Positions 28,253-36,702 of a stretch of 64,000 nucleotides of DNA are shown here, in pieces (the stretch's first letter is position 1; the number at the start of each line of letters is the position of its first letter). The stretch is taken from positions 124,001 through 188,000 of the forward strand of contig NZ_JYOO01000004.1 in NCBI RefSeq assembly GCF_000956595.1, given 5' to 3'. The stretch comes from Priestia aryabhattai B8W22. Its GTDB lineage: Bacteria; Bacillota; Bacilli; Bacillales; Bacillaceae_H. Made by a program: the position numbers and the translations under genes. The notes beneath the pieces were generated by a model. The model had not been told where the DNA came from. It ran no database searches and saw only the letters and a list, made by a program, of their open reading frames with translations.

Positions 28253-29011
28253 ATGAATGAATACAGTATAGAGTACTGCAAAGAAAGGGTGATTATTATA
28301 AAAAAGTATTATTTTCATTACAATGATAAAGATGATAAATATTATGTAGAAAAATCTTATCCTCACAAGAAGAAAGCTTCCCTTAACAATAAGAAAGAGC
28401 AACATCAAGAAGATGCTCCTGAGGAAGCACGCGGCTGGGCTTACGGTCACGAAGAAGATAGCTCTGAAGAATCACAAGTTTGGACTTATGGACGCGCAGA
28501 AGATTTCTATGAGGAATCACATGATTGGGCTTCTAAATGTAAAGAAGATAAAGACAAAAAAGGAAGCACGCGGGAGTCAGCATTTAGAGCGCTCAATTTA
28601 ACGATGCCTCAAAATGTTCCTGCAAATACGTTTGTAAAAGCAGTTTTCCCAACTGAACAATTTGATTTAGCAAATGAATATAACCCGATTACTTCTACCT
28701 TCCGCCCCAAAAAAGATGGCGTATATTCTATCATTGCTACAATTGGATTCTCTCCTAACGACCAGATGCTAGATTATAGAACTCGCATAGAAATACGTGT
28801 AAATGGGACAACCGCTATAGCGATCGATAACGATTTCTTTGGCGGGAACACACCGTTTGTTAATGCGGTATCCGTGTCTACTATTTATAATTTAGAAGCT
28901 GGAGATCGCGTTGAAGTTTTTGTTCAAAGCAGCATAGCTGGTACAATCGTCACATCCGAAGATGGCTCACATTTTGAAGCAGCAAGATTTCCTTCTCCAA
29001 CAAATAACTAA
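28253..29011 (+). CDS. Exosporium-type protein with C-terminal C1q/TNF-like domain
   Basis: The C-terminal about 140 residues form a C1q/TNF-like jelly roll of the kind found at the tips of Bacillus exosporium filaments (AFRALNLTMPQNVP, GVYSIIATIGFSP, YNLEAGDRVEVFVQ). Before it lies a charged region with three imperfect repeats of about 16 residues (EEARGWAYGHEEDSS, EESQVWTYGRAEDFY, EESHDWASKCKEDK) in place of the usual collagen-like repeats. The start is unclear: ATG 28253 has no ribosome site, GTG 28289 overlaps AAGAAAGG, and the first well-spaced codons after it are ATT. Likely spore-surface or cell-surface; function unknown. Confidence 0.7.
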   Translation: MNEYSIEYCKERVIIIKKYYFHYNDKDDKYYVEKSYPHKKKASLNNKKEQHQEDAPEEARGWAYGHEEDSSEESQVWTYGRAEDFYEESHDWASKCKEDKDKKGSTRESAFRALNLTMPQNVPANTFVKAVFPTEQFDLANEYNPITSTFRPKKDGVYSIIATIGFSPNDQMLDYRTRIEIRVNGTTAIAIDNDFFGGNTPFVNAVSVSTIYNLEAGDRVEVFVQSSIAGTIVTSEDGSHFEAARFPSPTNN

Positions 29012-29030
29012 CACTAGCTTTTAGACAAAA

Positions 29031-29083
29031 GCATCAATCCCCTCTTTTTAGATCGCTTTATTTTTCTAAAGGAGGGGATTGAT
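29031..29083. terminator. Long hairpin between the C1q-like gene and the MCP remnant
   Basis: ATCAATCCCCTC... pairs with ...GAGGGGATTGAT over roughly 19 bp. T-runs at its base are weak, but it is well placed to end convergent transcripts. Confidence 0.5.
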
Positions 29084-29219
29084 ATGAACCTTAGTGGTCT
29101 AAAGGTTCGTAGAAACTTTTTAAGCGTTTGTATGTACATAATTCTTTAGTAGATTTATAACATTAATCCAGTGTATAAAATCATGTACTTCTATGTAGTA
29201 GTCCACTACTCTGCTTCAT

Positions 29220-29825
29220 TCACGCTTGCTTCGCTAACTTTTCCGTTACGCTGCCAAGCTCTTCAACTAACCCACTTAAAAATTCCGCCGTCTGGTCAAT
29301 GATCTGCAGCGATTGCAGCTGACGCACGGAAGCAGAAGAAATGCTGGTGCTGCTTGCAGCCGATTGGTTGGCAAAAGAGGTCATATCGCTGACGGCATGG
29401 AGCACCTGTGTAGATCCGGCTGCTATTTGCTGTGCGGAAGCAGCCGTTTGCTGAATTTGTTTTTGAACGTACGCAGATGCGTCGGCGATTCGATTAAAAA
29501 CATTTTCCGCTTCGTTAGCTAGTAAAATACCGGTTTTCACATTAGCAGTTCCTGATTGAATGAATGCTACGGCTTGAGACGTTTCTTGCTGAATATGCTG
29601 ACTGAGCCTTGCTACTTGTTCGGCTGACTGATTGGATTGTTCTGCAAGTTTGCGAACTTCCGCTGCTACGACCGCAAACCCTTTACCATGTTCGCCTGGC
29701 GTTGAATTATGTTCCATAGACATGCCGGACATCCCCATCGGCCAAATACGATGAATGATATGTATGAGCAGAGAAAGTATCACTGCTCCGCTTGATAAAA
29801 CAACCATTAATTTATGTTTATTCAT
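29220..29825 (-). CDS. Truncated methyl-accepting chemotaxis receptor (tip plus C-terminal half)
   Basis: A 201-residue protein. Residues 1-30 are a membrane anchor (LMVVLSSGAVILSLLIHIIH). From residue 45 it reads GEHGKGFAVVAAEVRKLAEQ, the MCP hairpin tip, and continues through the C-terminal helix of the signalling domain to the end. The sensor, HAMP and the whole N-terminal helix of the antiparallel coiled coil are absent, including the NLLALNA part of the tip. The frame is intact and has a start with a ribosome site. It may be the product of an in-frame deletion. It follows the GGDEF gene by 17 bp. Confidence 0.75.
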   Translation of the reverse strand: MNKHKLMVVLSSGAVILSLLIHIIHRIWPMGMSGMSMEHNSTPGEHGKGFAVVAAEVRKLAEQSNQSAEQVARLSQHIQQETSQAVAFIQSGTANVKTGILLANEAENVFNRIADASAYVQKQIQQTAASAQQIAAGSTQVLHAVSDMTSFANQSAASSTSISSASVRQLQSLQIIDQTAEFLSGLVEELGSVTEKLAKQA

Positions 29826-29842
29826 ATTTATCCCTTTCTATA

Positions 29843-31504
29843 TTAGACAATACTTTCTTGATCTATATCTATAGAATCGGCTACAGATTGGGTTTTTTTA
29901 TAGAAATTCACGTTATTTTTCCCCTGCCGTTTTCCTTCGTACAGCGCTTGATCCGCCTGTTTTAGCAGTTCTTGAAACGATTCTCCGTTTTCTGGATAAT
30001 AAGCGGCTCCAATGGTCGATGTAGCTGTAAAGATGCAGGATTCAATACTCCATTCTTTTTGAAGCTCTCGGTGAATTCGGTCCATGATCTGCTGTATTTC
30101 CTCGCGCCTTTCAATGTGCCGAAGCAAGATCACAAATTCATCGCCTCCGAGGCGATACACTTCGTCACATGTGCGAATGCAAGACGTTAAACGATGCGTG
30201 TACTGAATTAAAAATGCATCGCCAATATCATGACCAAATTGATCGTTCACTTCTTTAAAATTATCACAGTCTAAAAACAGCAGGCCAAACCTTTCCTTTT
30301 GCTCGATCGCAGACTGTATTTGTTTTTGCAGCATCATTCGATTCGGCACCCCCGTCAAACTGTCATGAAATGCCTTAAATTTCAGCTGATTTTCTAGGTT
30401 TTTTTGCGCAGTAATATCGGTTTGAATCAGCACGTAGCTTGAGATTCGGTGATGAATATCTGTCAGCGGAACAATGGTCTTATGGCTCCACACGATGACG
30501 CCTTCTTTTGTTATGCTTTTGACTTGCCCTCTCCAAACCTTTCCTTGGCCAATACTTTCAAGAACCCGAAGATCATAGCTGACATCAAATAACTCGTATG
30601 ATTGTCCGATTAGCTCTTCTTTTTCACAGCCAAATATCGTACAGAACATATCATTGACATACCTAATTGTTCCATATGGATCCAGGACGCTTACGATAGC
30701 GGACTCATCAAGGGCATACTTCATGTTTGCTAAATCTTTCACCGTATTTTCCAGCTTTATTTCAGCTGTCTTTTCCTTTGTAACGTCCTGAGCAATCAAG
30801 TAAATACCAATCCATTCATTTTCCACTATGATGGGCACATTTGTAACATATAAATAAATCATTCCTTTTTCTTTGTGCCACGCTTGGATTTCTTTGCTGT
30901 AGCTTTGGTCGTATATGATGTGATGCAGAGGCAAAGCACTGGCGTCAATCTTCAGTTCTTCTAGAAGCTGCCTGTAAGAACTGTTGATGATATCCTGGGT
31001 AGCGTATCCGAACATTTGCTCACAGGCAGGATTTGCTTGAACAATTTTACCGCTTAAATCCATCATACATATGGCGTTTTCATGGTTCATAAAAAGCGAC
31101 TTATACTGTTCCAAGCTTTGGGCTAAGTCTTTTTTTAACTTTTGGATATTTTTACTCATTACTAATAGGTGCGTACTATTGTCGGCATCATCAAAAATTG
31201 GGGTAAGCGTTGTTTCAAACGCTTCAGCTTCATCTGAGAAGGTATTTATGTCGTTGTAGGTAACTGGCTTTTTGGTTTCCATCGCTTTCATATAGTAAGG
31301 GTAAAGGGAGTGATACGCCCGCTCAGGGAGTACGCTTTCTAGTAGCATGCCCGCTTCTCCTTGGCATCGTACAAGCTTAGCAGCCGCTTTATTCATTTTT
31401 TTATAATAAAGATGTTGGTTCTTTACTTCCGCTAAAAAAACCAGCTCATTCATTTGATCAAAATAAAATTCAAACACATGATCTTTCAACATGGTAGGAT
31501 GCAT
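29843..31504 (-). CDS. Multi-PAS diguanylate cyclase
   Basis: About 553 residues: several N-terminal PAS domains (for example YKSLFMNHENAICMMDLSG, VSVLDPYGTIRYVNDMFC, QTDITAQKNLE) and a C-terminal GGDEF domain (HDSLTGVPNR, LFLDCDNFKEVND, YRLGGDEFVILL). The active-site GGDEF is intact and an RxxD inhibitory site (RTCD) sits five residues before it, so it should make c-di-GMP under product control. No EAL domain. Start ATG 31504 touches GAAGGAG; ATG 31492 is an alternative. Downstream lies the truncated chemoreceptor gene, co-transcribed. Confidence 0.87.
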   Translation of the reverse strand: MHPTMLKDHVFEFYFDQMNELVFLAEVKNQHLYYKKMNKAAAKLVRCQGEAGMLLESVLPERAYHSLYPYYMKAMETKKPVTYNDINTFSDEAEAFETTLTPIFDDADNSTHLLVMSKNIQKLKKDLAQSLEQYKSLFMNHENAICMMDLSGKIVQANPACEQMFGYATQDIINSSYRQLLEELKIDASALPLHHIIYDQSYSKEIQAWHKEKGMIYLYVTNVPIIVENEWIGIYLIAQDVTKEKTAEIKLENTVKDLANMKYALDESAIVSVLDPYGTIRYVNDMFCTIFGCEKEELIGQSYELFDVSYDLRVLESIGQGKVWRGQVKSITKEGVIVWSHKTIVPLTDIHHRISSYVLIQTDITAQKNLENQLKFKAFHDSLTGVPNRMMLQKQIQSAIEQKERFGLLFLDCDNFKEVNDQFGHDIGDAFLIQYTHRLTSCIRTCDEVYRLGGDEFVILLRHIERREEIQQIMDRIHRELQKEWSIESCIFTATSTIGAAYYPENGESFQELLKQADQALYEGKRQGKNNVNFYKKTQSVADSIDIDQESIV

Positions 31505-31664
31505 CTCCTTCGTTTTTTCACAGATGAACGCCCCCTGTACTTTACACTTCTGTATGAAATATACACTAGATCTTTTCGCACACAAACACAACTTTAAATG
31601 TACAAACAGTAGTTCTTTTGTATCATTACCTACCCTCCTTCATAAGAAGGGTAAACATGATGGA

Positions 31665-31766
31665 CAAAAATAAAAAAGATCCGAACGGGTTTGATTCTAA
31701 ATCAAGAATCAAACCCGTTCGGATCTTCCTTCAACTAAGCTACTTTTATTCCAGCCTCTTTTTTAA
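31665..31766 (-). repeat. Dispersed terminator-bearing repeat, copy D (terminator half)
   Basis: Only the half next to the SH3b-VanY gene is kept: AAGAGGCTGGAATAAAAG from about 31766, then a perfect 20-bp stem GATCCGAACGGGTTTGATTC with its complement and TTTTTTATTTTT on the minus strand. Clear rho-independent terminator for the peptidase gene. Confidence 0.85.
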
Positions 31767-31768
31767 AC

Positions 31769-33103
31769 CTACTTAATTCCGTAATATTCTTCAAGCGTAA
31801 TTCCTTTACTCTTAATCGCCTGCGCCACTGGTTTACCTACATATCGCAAATGCCACGGCTCATATTTATAGCCGGTTACCGCATCTTTTCCTTTTGGATA
31901 ACGAATAATAAATCCATATTCTGCTGCGTGGGCATCGAGCCAAGTTGCTTCTTTTGTTCCGCCAAAGCAGTCTTGAGCAGCACATGTGCCGTCTCCTTTT
32001 GTTACATCAATTCCAAGACCCGTTTCATGTTCACTCGTGCCTGGCAATGCGCTATAAGTTGCCGCTTTATCATAACCGTCTCGTTGAACATACGAACTAA
32101 AAAGCGCGCTTTGCGTTGCATGTGAACGGTAAGCCGATACGCCAAGAAGCGTAACGCCTTGTTTTTTCGCACCTGCAAATAACTGTGCAATAGCAGCGGC
32201 TGCTTCACTGCGCATTTTTTTCTTTTCTGTTTGTTCTTTGAATGTAAATGGAATTGTTGTATATACTAAATCTTTCGGAACGTAGTTTTCCGGAAGCTTG
32301 TTTTGTTTATTCACAACAACTTGGATACTTTCAGGGTTCGAAACCACTTTCATGCCAGCTAATGCTCGTACGTATTGACCGCTTACATAGCCAACTTTAC
32401 CTTGATACGTAATTTTCAGCCAGCCGTTTGCTGCTTTAGCCGTTACGTCTATCTGTGTGCCGGCTTTAAGTGTTGCCATGACAGTACCAGCAGTTGAAGC
32501 AGCTGTTCGAACATTTAAATTCGCCGTCGCCACATAGACAGAAGCCGCCGGAGCTGGAGCCGGAGCCGGTTCAGAAGAACCCGTTGATTCCTTTACGTAC
32601 TGCGTGCTCACATAGCCTGTTTTGCCTTGATAGCTTACTTTTAGCCAGCCGTTCGCTGCTTGTTCTGTCGACGTTAGCTGTGTGCCTTGTTTGACCGTTA
32701 CAACAATCGCGCTTGATGTCGATGGATTGCTTCGAATATTTAAATTTGCGGTTGTTACATAAGTTTTAGTCGTTGAACTCGCTGACTTTTTAACATACTC
32801 ACTGCTTACGTAGCCCGTTTTGCCTTGATAGCTTACTTTCAGCCAGCCGCTTGCTGCTTGTCCAACTACCGTTAGCTGTGTGCCTTGTTTGACCGTTGCA
32901 ATAATCGCGTTGGACGTCGATGGACCGCTTCGGATATTTAAATTCGCCGTTGTCGTGTATGTTTCTTCCGCTGCGCTTGCGACAGTTGGCTCACCCGTAA
33001 AATGTAAAGAATGAAGACCTAGAGTTCCTGCGCCTGCAAGAGTAAAAGCAAGTCCTGTTACCGCTAATTTTTTGTAAAATCTTTGTTTGTTCACTTCTGT
33101 CAT
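31769..33103 (-). CDS. Secreted SH3b(x3)-VanY D-alanyl-D-alanine carboxypeptidase
   Basis: A 444-residue exported protein. A basic N-terminus and hydrophobic stretch (about 10-30, ending VASAAEE) form the signal peptide. Three SH3b cell-wall-binding repeats follow (about 47-105, 113-167, 187-245), each with NLNIRSGPST or a close variant and a GWLKVSYQGKTGYVS-type end. The C-terminus is an M15B/VanY peptidase: SAYRSHATQSALF, GTSEHETGLGIDVT and EPWHLRYVG carry the zinc ligands and catalytic acid. It trims peptidoglycan stem peptides. The first two SH3 repeats are more alike than the third, suggesting recent duplication. Confidence 0.9.
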   Translation of the reverse strand: MTEVNKQRFYKKLAVTGLAFTLAGAGTLGLHSLHFTGEPTVASAAEETYTTTANLNIRSGPSTSNAIIATVKQGTQLTVVGQAASGWLKVSYQGKTGYVSSEYVKKSASSTTKTYVTTANLNIRSNPSTSSAIVVTVKQGTQLTSTEQAANGWLKVSYQGKTGYVSTQYVKESTGSSEPAPAPAPAASVYVATANLNVRTAASTAGTVMATLKAGTQIDVTAKAANGWLKITYQGKVGYVSGQYVRALAGMKVVSNPESIQVVVNKQNKLPENYVPKDLVYTTIPFTFKEQTEKKKMRSEAAAAIAQLFAGAKKQGVTLLGVSAYRSHATQSALFSSYVQRDGYDKAATYSALPGTSEHETGLGIDVTKGDGTCAAQDCFGGTKEATWLDAHAAEYGFIIRYPKGKDAVTGYKYEPWHLRYVGKPVAQAIKSKGITLEEYYGIK

Positions 33104-33450
33104 TTTTTATACCTCATTTGCAAAATATAATAGAAATACATGTTGCCAGTTTAATAGATTAAGTGAAAACAGAATCCGATGTTTAAGCTAAACCTTAAAC
33201 TAGCCACACTAAATAAAATCATTTGACGTCTAGAGGCTCTGTACATTTGTTCGTTCCAGCTAGCACGTATCTTTAGAATACCGGATAATCGTGTCAAAAG
33301 TATATCAAAATATTTCAAACTTGTTTCCAAACTGATACATTTTCAACAAAAATAGAATAATAGAGCAGAAACAGCAAAAAAACCCTTACGTTTACTCCCA
33401 CCTGCTTAGGGTAAAAAACAACTAAAAACATAGATTGAGATGGTGATAAA
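33104..33450. other. Divergent promoter region, SH3b-VanY and epimerase genes
   Basis: About 350 bp of AT-rich DNA between two divergent genes. It must hold both promoters; no convincing dyad, riboswitch or small gene was found. Confidence 0.4.
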
Positions 33451-34662
33451 ATGAACACGGCAACGGATTTTTCCTCAACTGCATTTCGAGAACCTCACAC
33501 ATTAAAACAGCATATTTTTGATACACTTCATTTTTACTACCCCGCTTGCATTGACAAAACAAACGGCGGATATATCCATGAATACTACGACGACGGCACC
33601 GTCAACAATACGCATTCAAAGGACTTGGTAAGTACGGCGCGCTTTATTTATATCTTCAGTGTAGGAGCTCTTTTAGACGGGCCGGATTGGTGCAAAGAAG
33701 CAGCTCAGCACGGCATTCGTTTTCTACAAAACAACCATTATGATAGAGAGCACGGCGGGTATTTTTTTGAAATAGCCGATGACGGAGAAGTAAAAGATGA
33801 TTCTAAACAAGCATATGGCCACGCTTTTGCTCTTTTAGCTTCTTCCATCGCGTATCAAGCCGGCATTTCAGAAGCAAAAGAAACAATTGAACAGGTATAT
33901 GACGTGATGGAAAAGTACTTTTGGGAAGATGCGCACGGCTTTTACCGAGACGAATGGGACGCATCTTGGTCAGCTTCTTCTTTGTATCGCGGCCAAAATG
34001 CAAATATGCATATGTGTGAAGCGATGCTTTCTGCCTTTGAAGCAACAAGAGATAAAAAATACGTAGACCGAGCGTACACGCTTGCAAAAGGCGTTACCCA
34101 GCAGCTTGCTGAACGATCTGGCGGCATGATTTGGGAGCATTATGATACAGACTGGCAGCCGGATTGGGACTACAATAAAAACAATACAAAAGATGAATTT
34201 CGTCCGTATGGCTTTATACCAGGACATCAGTTTGAATGGAGCAAGCTGCTTTTATGGCTTGATCGGCACCGTTCGGAAAACTGGATGACAGAACGTGCAA
34301 AGTATTTGTTTGATAAAGGCTGGAACCGAGGCTGGGATGCTAAGTACGAAGGTCTTTACTTTGCGCTGTCTCCTCAAGAAGAGGTCATTGATCGGGATAA
34401 AAACTATTGGGTGATGGGCGAAGCCATTTCTGCGGCTTCACTGCTCGGGGTAAAAACCGGAGACAGCGGATATTGGAAAGCATACGACGCCCTGTTCTCC
34501 TACTGTCAGAAACACTTTATCGATCACACATATGGAGGCTGGTATCAGCTGTTAAATCAGGAAAACGAACGCTACAGCTCGAAAAAAAGCCCGGCTCCTA
34601 AAGCCGATTATCACCCTGTAGCAGCTTGCTATCAAACGCTGATAGCACTGGATTCTCTCTAA
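33451..34662 (+). CDS. N-acylglucosamine 2-epimerase-family sugar isomerase
   Basis: A 403-residue (alpha/alpha)6-barrel enzyme of the AGE family. Conserved pieces are TNGGYIHEYYDDG, STARFIYIFS, DDSKQAYGHAFALLA, NANMHMCEAMLSAFEAT, GHQFEWSKLLL, WVMGEAISAASLL and DYHPVAACYQ, with the catalytic histidines in the last blocks. Members epimerise N-acetylglucosamine or isomerise mannose/fructose (YihS type); the closest reaction cannot be told. The gene stands alone with no sugar transporter nearby. Confidence 0.82.
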   Translation: MNTATDFSSTAFREPHTLKQHIFDTLHFYYPACIDKTNGGYIHEYYDDGTVNNTHSKDLVSTARFIYIFSVGALLDGPDWCKEAAQHGIRFLQNNHYDREHGGYFFEIADDGEVKDDSKQAYGHAFALLASSIAYQAGISEAKETIEQVYDVMEKYFWEDAHGFYRDEWDASWSASSLYRGQNANMHMCEAMLSAFEATRDKKYVDRAYTLAKGVTQQLAERSGGMIWEHYDTDWQPDWDYNKNNTKDEFRPYGFIPGHQFEWSKLLLWLDRHRSENWMTERAKYLFDKGWNRGWDAKYEGLYFALSPQEEVIDRDKNYWVMGEAISAASLLGVKTGDSGYWKAYDALFSYCQKHFIDHTYGGWYQLLNQENERYSSKKSPAPKADYHPVAACYQTLIALDSL

Positions 34663-34792
34663 GATAACGACAAAGAAGAAACCGTTTTCTTCCAAATGCG
34701 TTTATTTCGTTTATTTAAGGGAATTTACTTACTAACAATCAATGTTTCTACATTTCATAAAAAGCACGACTATATATATGTAAGGAGTGAAG

Positions 34793-35098
34793 ATGATGTA
34801 TTTTTACGCGTTAGCACAAGGAACAGATTCTGGAGACCCAGTAACACTGCATCATGAGAAGAAATTTTCGAAAAAAGAATTTTTAGCGATGTTTAATGAA
34901 GCGTTAGATGAGTTGGATACGCATCCAGCTCCAAGCGATGTTGGTGAATACCTTTGCCGTGCGTACGGATTTCAAGAAATCGAAATCGAGACGGGTGTTG
35001 TATGCTACTGCGCTCCGTTTAGAAAGCTAGACGACTCGGATATTATAGAAGACCGCACGTACATGGACGCCACGACAGGGACACTAAAATACAACTAA
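34793..35098 (+). CDS. Conserved-looking hypothetical protein
   Basis: About 101 residues, acidic, soluble, with two Cys near each other (GVVCYCAPF) and another in EYLCRAYGF. No family is recognised. Three start codons lie within 10 bases; ATG 34793 is 6 bases from AAGGAG. It is followed 17 bp later by the YjzC-like gene, so the two probably form an operon. Confidence 0.5.
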   Translation: MMYFYALAQGTDSGDPVTLHHEKKFSKKEFLAMFNEALDELDTHPAPSDVGEYLCRAYGFQEIEIETGVVCYCAPFRKLDDSDIIEDRTYMDATTGTLKYN

Positions 35099-35115
35099 TC
35101 AAAAAGAAAGGTTGG

Positions 35116-35418
35116 ATGTGTGTGAAGACCGTACAGAACATTTATCGAACGAGTGAAGCTGTACCAGAATCGGGCGCTTACATTTGTGAGGAAGGTGAAA
35201 TTAAACTCTTTCAAAAAGATGATCTTTTTACACCTTGCCCACACACACGTGAATCAACGACGTGGAAGCCCGTAGATGACGCCTTTTCAACCGGAGAATT
35301 GGTTCCGCAAACCGGTCGCTATACCGACGAAAACGGCAATCAAGTAAAGCTAAAAGAAAACGATTTATTCCCAAGATGCCTTCGTTCAGGTGAGCCCACG
35401 ACGTGGAGGCGAGGGTAA
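35116..35418 (+). CDS. YjzC-like protein with duplicated unit
   Basis: A 100-residue protein of two tandem units of about 45 residues: VPESGAYICEEGEIKLFQKDD...STTWKP and VPQTGRYTDENGNQVKLKEND...PTTWRR. Each resembles the single-unit small Bacillus protein YjzC (P-x-x-G-x-Y ... L-K-x-x-D-x-F-P ... W). Function unknown. Start ATG 35116 follows AAAGG; GTG 35122 is possible. The stop codon is 9 bp from repeat copy E. Confidence 0.6.
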   Translation: MCVKTVQNIYRTSEAVPESGAYICEEGEIKLFQKDDLFTPCPHTRESTTWKPVDDAFSTGELVPQTGRYTDENGNQVKLKENDLFPRCLRSGEPTTWRRG

Positions 35419-35426
35419 AAAACAAC

Positions 35427-35586
35427 AAAGAGGCTGAGACAAAAATAGTTTAGCCCAAGTGAAAAACGAACCACTCATCAAACACGTTGGTGAGTGGTTC
35501 GTTTTTTTGTGATGGTGAATATAGTTTGATCTGTTTTGGTTCTTCTAGCATTGATTGGATTCATTTCGTTATGTCTCAACCTCTTT
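35427..35586 (+). repeat. Dispersed terminator-bearing repeat, copy E (minimal complete copy)
   Basis: The simplest complete copy: 160 bp bounded by 15-bp terminal inverted repeats AAAGAGGCTGAGACA and TGTCTCAACCTCTTT, matching at 14 of 15 positions. The hairpin arms CGAACCACTCATCAA and TTGGTGAGTGGTTCG are followed by seven T on the plus strand, as a terminator for the YjzC-like gene. No GC-rich module. Opposite in map orientation to most copies, but again with the GAGGCTGAGACA end at a gene stop. Confidence 0.85.
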
Positions 35587-35595
35587 TATTAAAGC

Positions 35596-36537
35596 TTATT
35601 TAAAAAATGAGTTCTTTTTTCTTCCTTTTAAGAGATCCCCCGTCCACCCTTTCATTCGTAAATAAAGATAAATGGCCACGGTCGACAGAACAATCAAAAT
35701 AAGCGCATAGACATAGCCAAACTTCCAGTCAAGCTCGGGCATTCCTTTAAAGTTCATTCCCCAAAGGGCTCCAAAAGCCGTTAAAGGCGTGCTGATTGCT
35801 GTCAGCAGCGTTAAAGCTTTCATAATCTCATTTCCTCGATGAGTAGACACCACTTCTTCTAGTTTAATTAACGCGTCAAATTCTTTTTGATATTGTTCAA
35901 TCAGCGTTAAGCCAATTTCGATTTTTTTGCACATCCGCTGATATTCGACCGTTTGGTTAATTTTTTTATGAAACGCTTCTTCTATTCCCATGGTGACTTC
36001 TCGAACAGAACTGATTAAATTTGTCCATATAAGCAAATCGTACCGCGCTTTATGAATGTCATCTAACACGTCAATGTTATTATTATGGCGCACTTCCCAC
36101 AGAAGCTCTCTGAAATGACTTTCAAACTGATCAAACCCATTTAAGTGTTTTTTCATAATTTCGCCTAAAAGAATAAAAAAACTTTCCGCTGTGTTAGCAG
36201 CCTGCTTCATGCGTTCAATCATTCGTTCATGATTGGTGTTTTCAAGGATTTTCAAATCGATTCCTGCCGTTATAATAAACTCCTCGGTAACGTAAAAATG
36301 AAATGAATCGTAATCCTTTTGATCAAACGACTTCTTATGATAAATGAGTGAACCATAAATCAGCTCACTTTCTCCTATTACATCTACTTGAATATGATTC
36401 GAATTTTTCTTTTGAAGCTGCTGGCAAAACCATTCATCTCTTGGATACTGATAGTCTTTGATGACATCAGCTATTCCATCGGCTTCTTCTAAATCAAACT
36501 GATACCATTTCCACTGATTGCTCGTCACGGTATTCAT
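35596..36537 (-). CDS. CorA-family divalent cation transporter
   Basis: About 313 residues: a large soluble N-terminal domain with long helices, then two C-terminal transmembrane helices with the GMN signature in the loop-adjacent position (LWGMNFKGMPELDWKFGY). CorA proteins are pentameric Mg2+/Co2+ channels. The N-terminal part is diverged from MgtA/CorA standards. ATG 36537 (MNTVTSN) with AGAGGG upstream is preferred to an upstream start at 36582. Confidence 0.82.
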   Translation of the reverse strand: MNTVTSNQWKWYQFDLEEADGIADVIKDYQYPRDEWFCQQLQKKNSNHIQVDVIGESELIYGSLIYHKKSFDQKDYDSFHFYVTEEFIITAGIDLKILENTNHERMIERMKQAANTAESFFILLGEIMKKHLNGFDQFESHFRELLWEVRHNNNIDVLDDIHKARYDLLIWTNLISSVREVTMGIEEAFHKKINQTVEYQRMCKKIEIGLTLIEQYQKEFDALIKLEEVVSTHRGNEIMKALTLLTAISTPLTAFGALWGMNFKGMPELDWKFGYVYALILIVLSTVAIYLYLRMKGWTGDLLKGRKKNSFFK

Positions 36538-36702
36538 ACTTTCCCTCTTTCCCCTTTTATTAGAATTTTTCCCTATATACAATTACTTAAAACCTAATAC
36601 ACAAAATAAACATACATTTCATATCCATCTTTATAAAAAAGATGCTATAATAAATACGTTGCGCACCTGCGCATGTTTTATCAGTTTGAGAGGAGAATAT
36701 CA

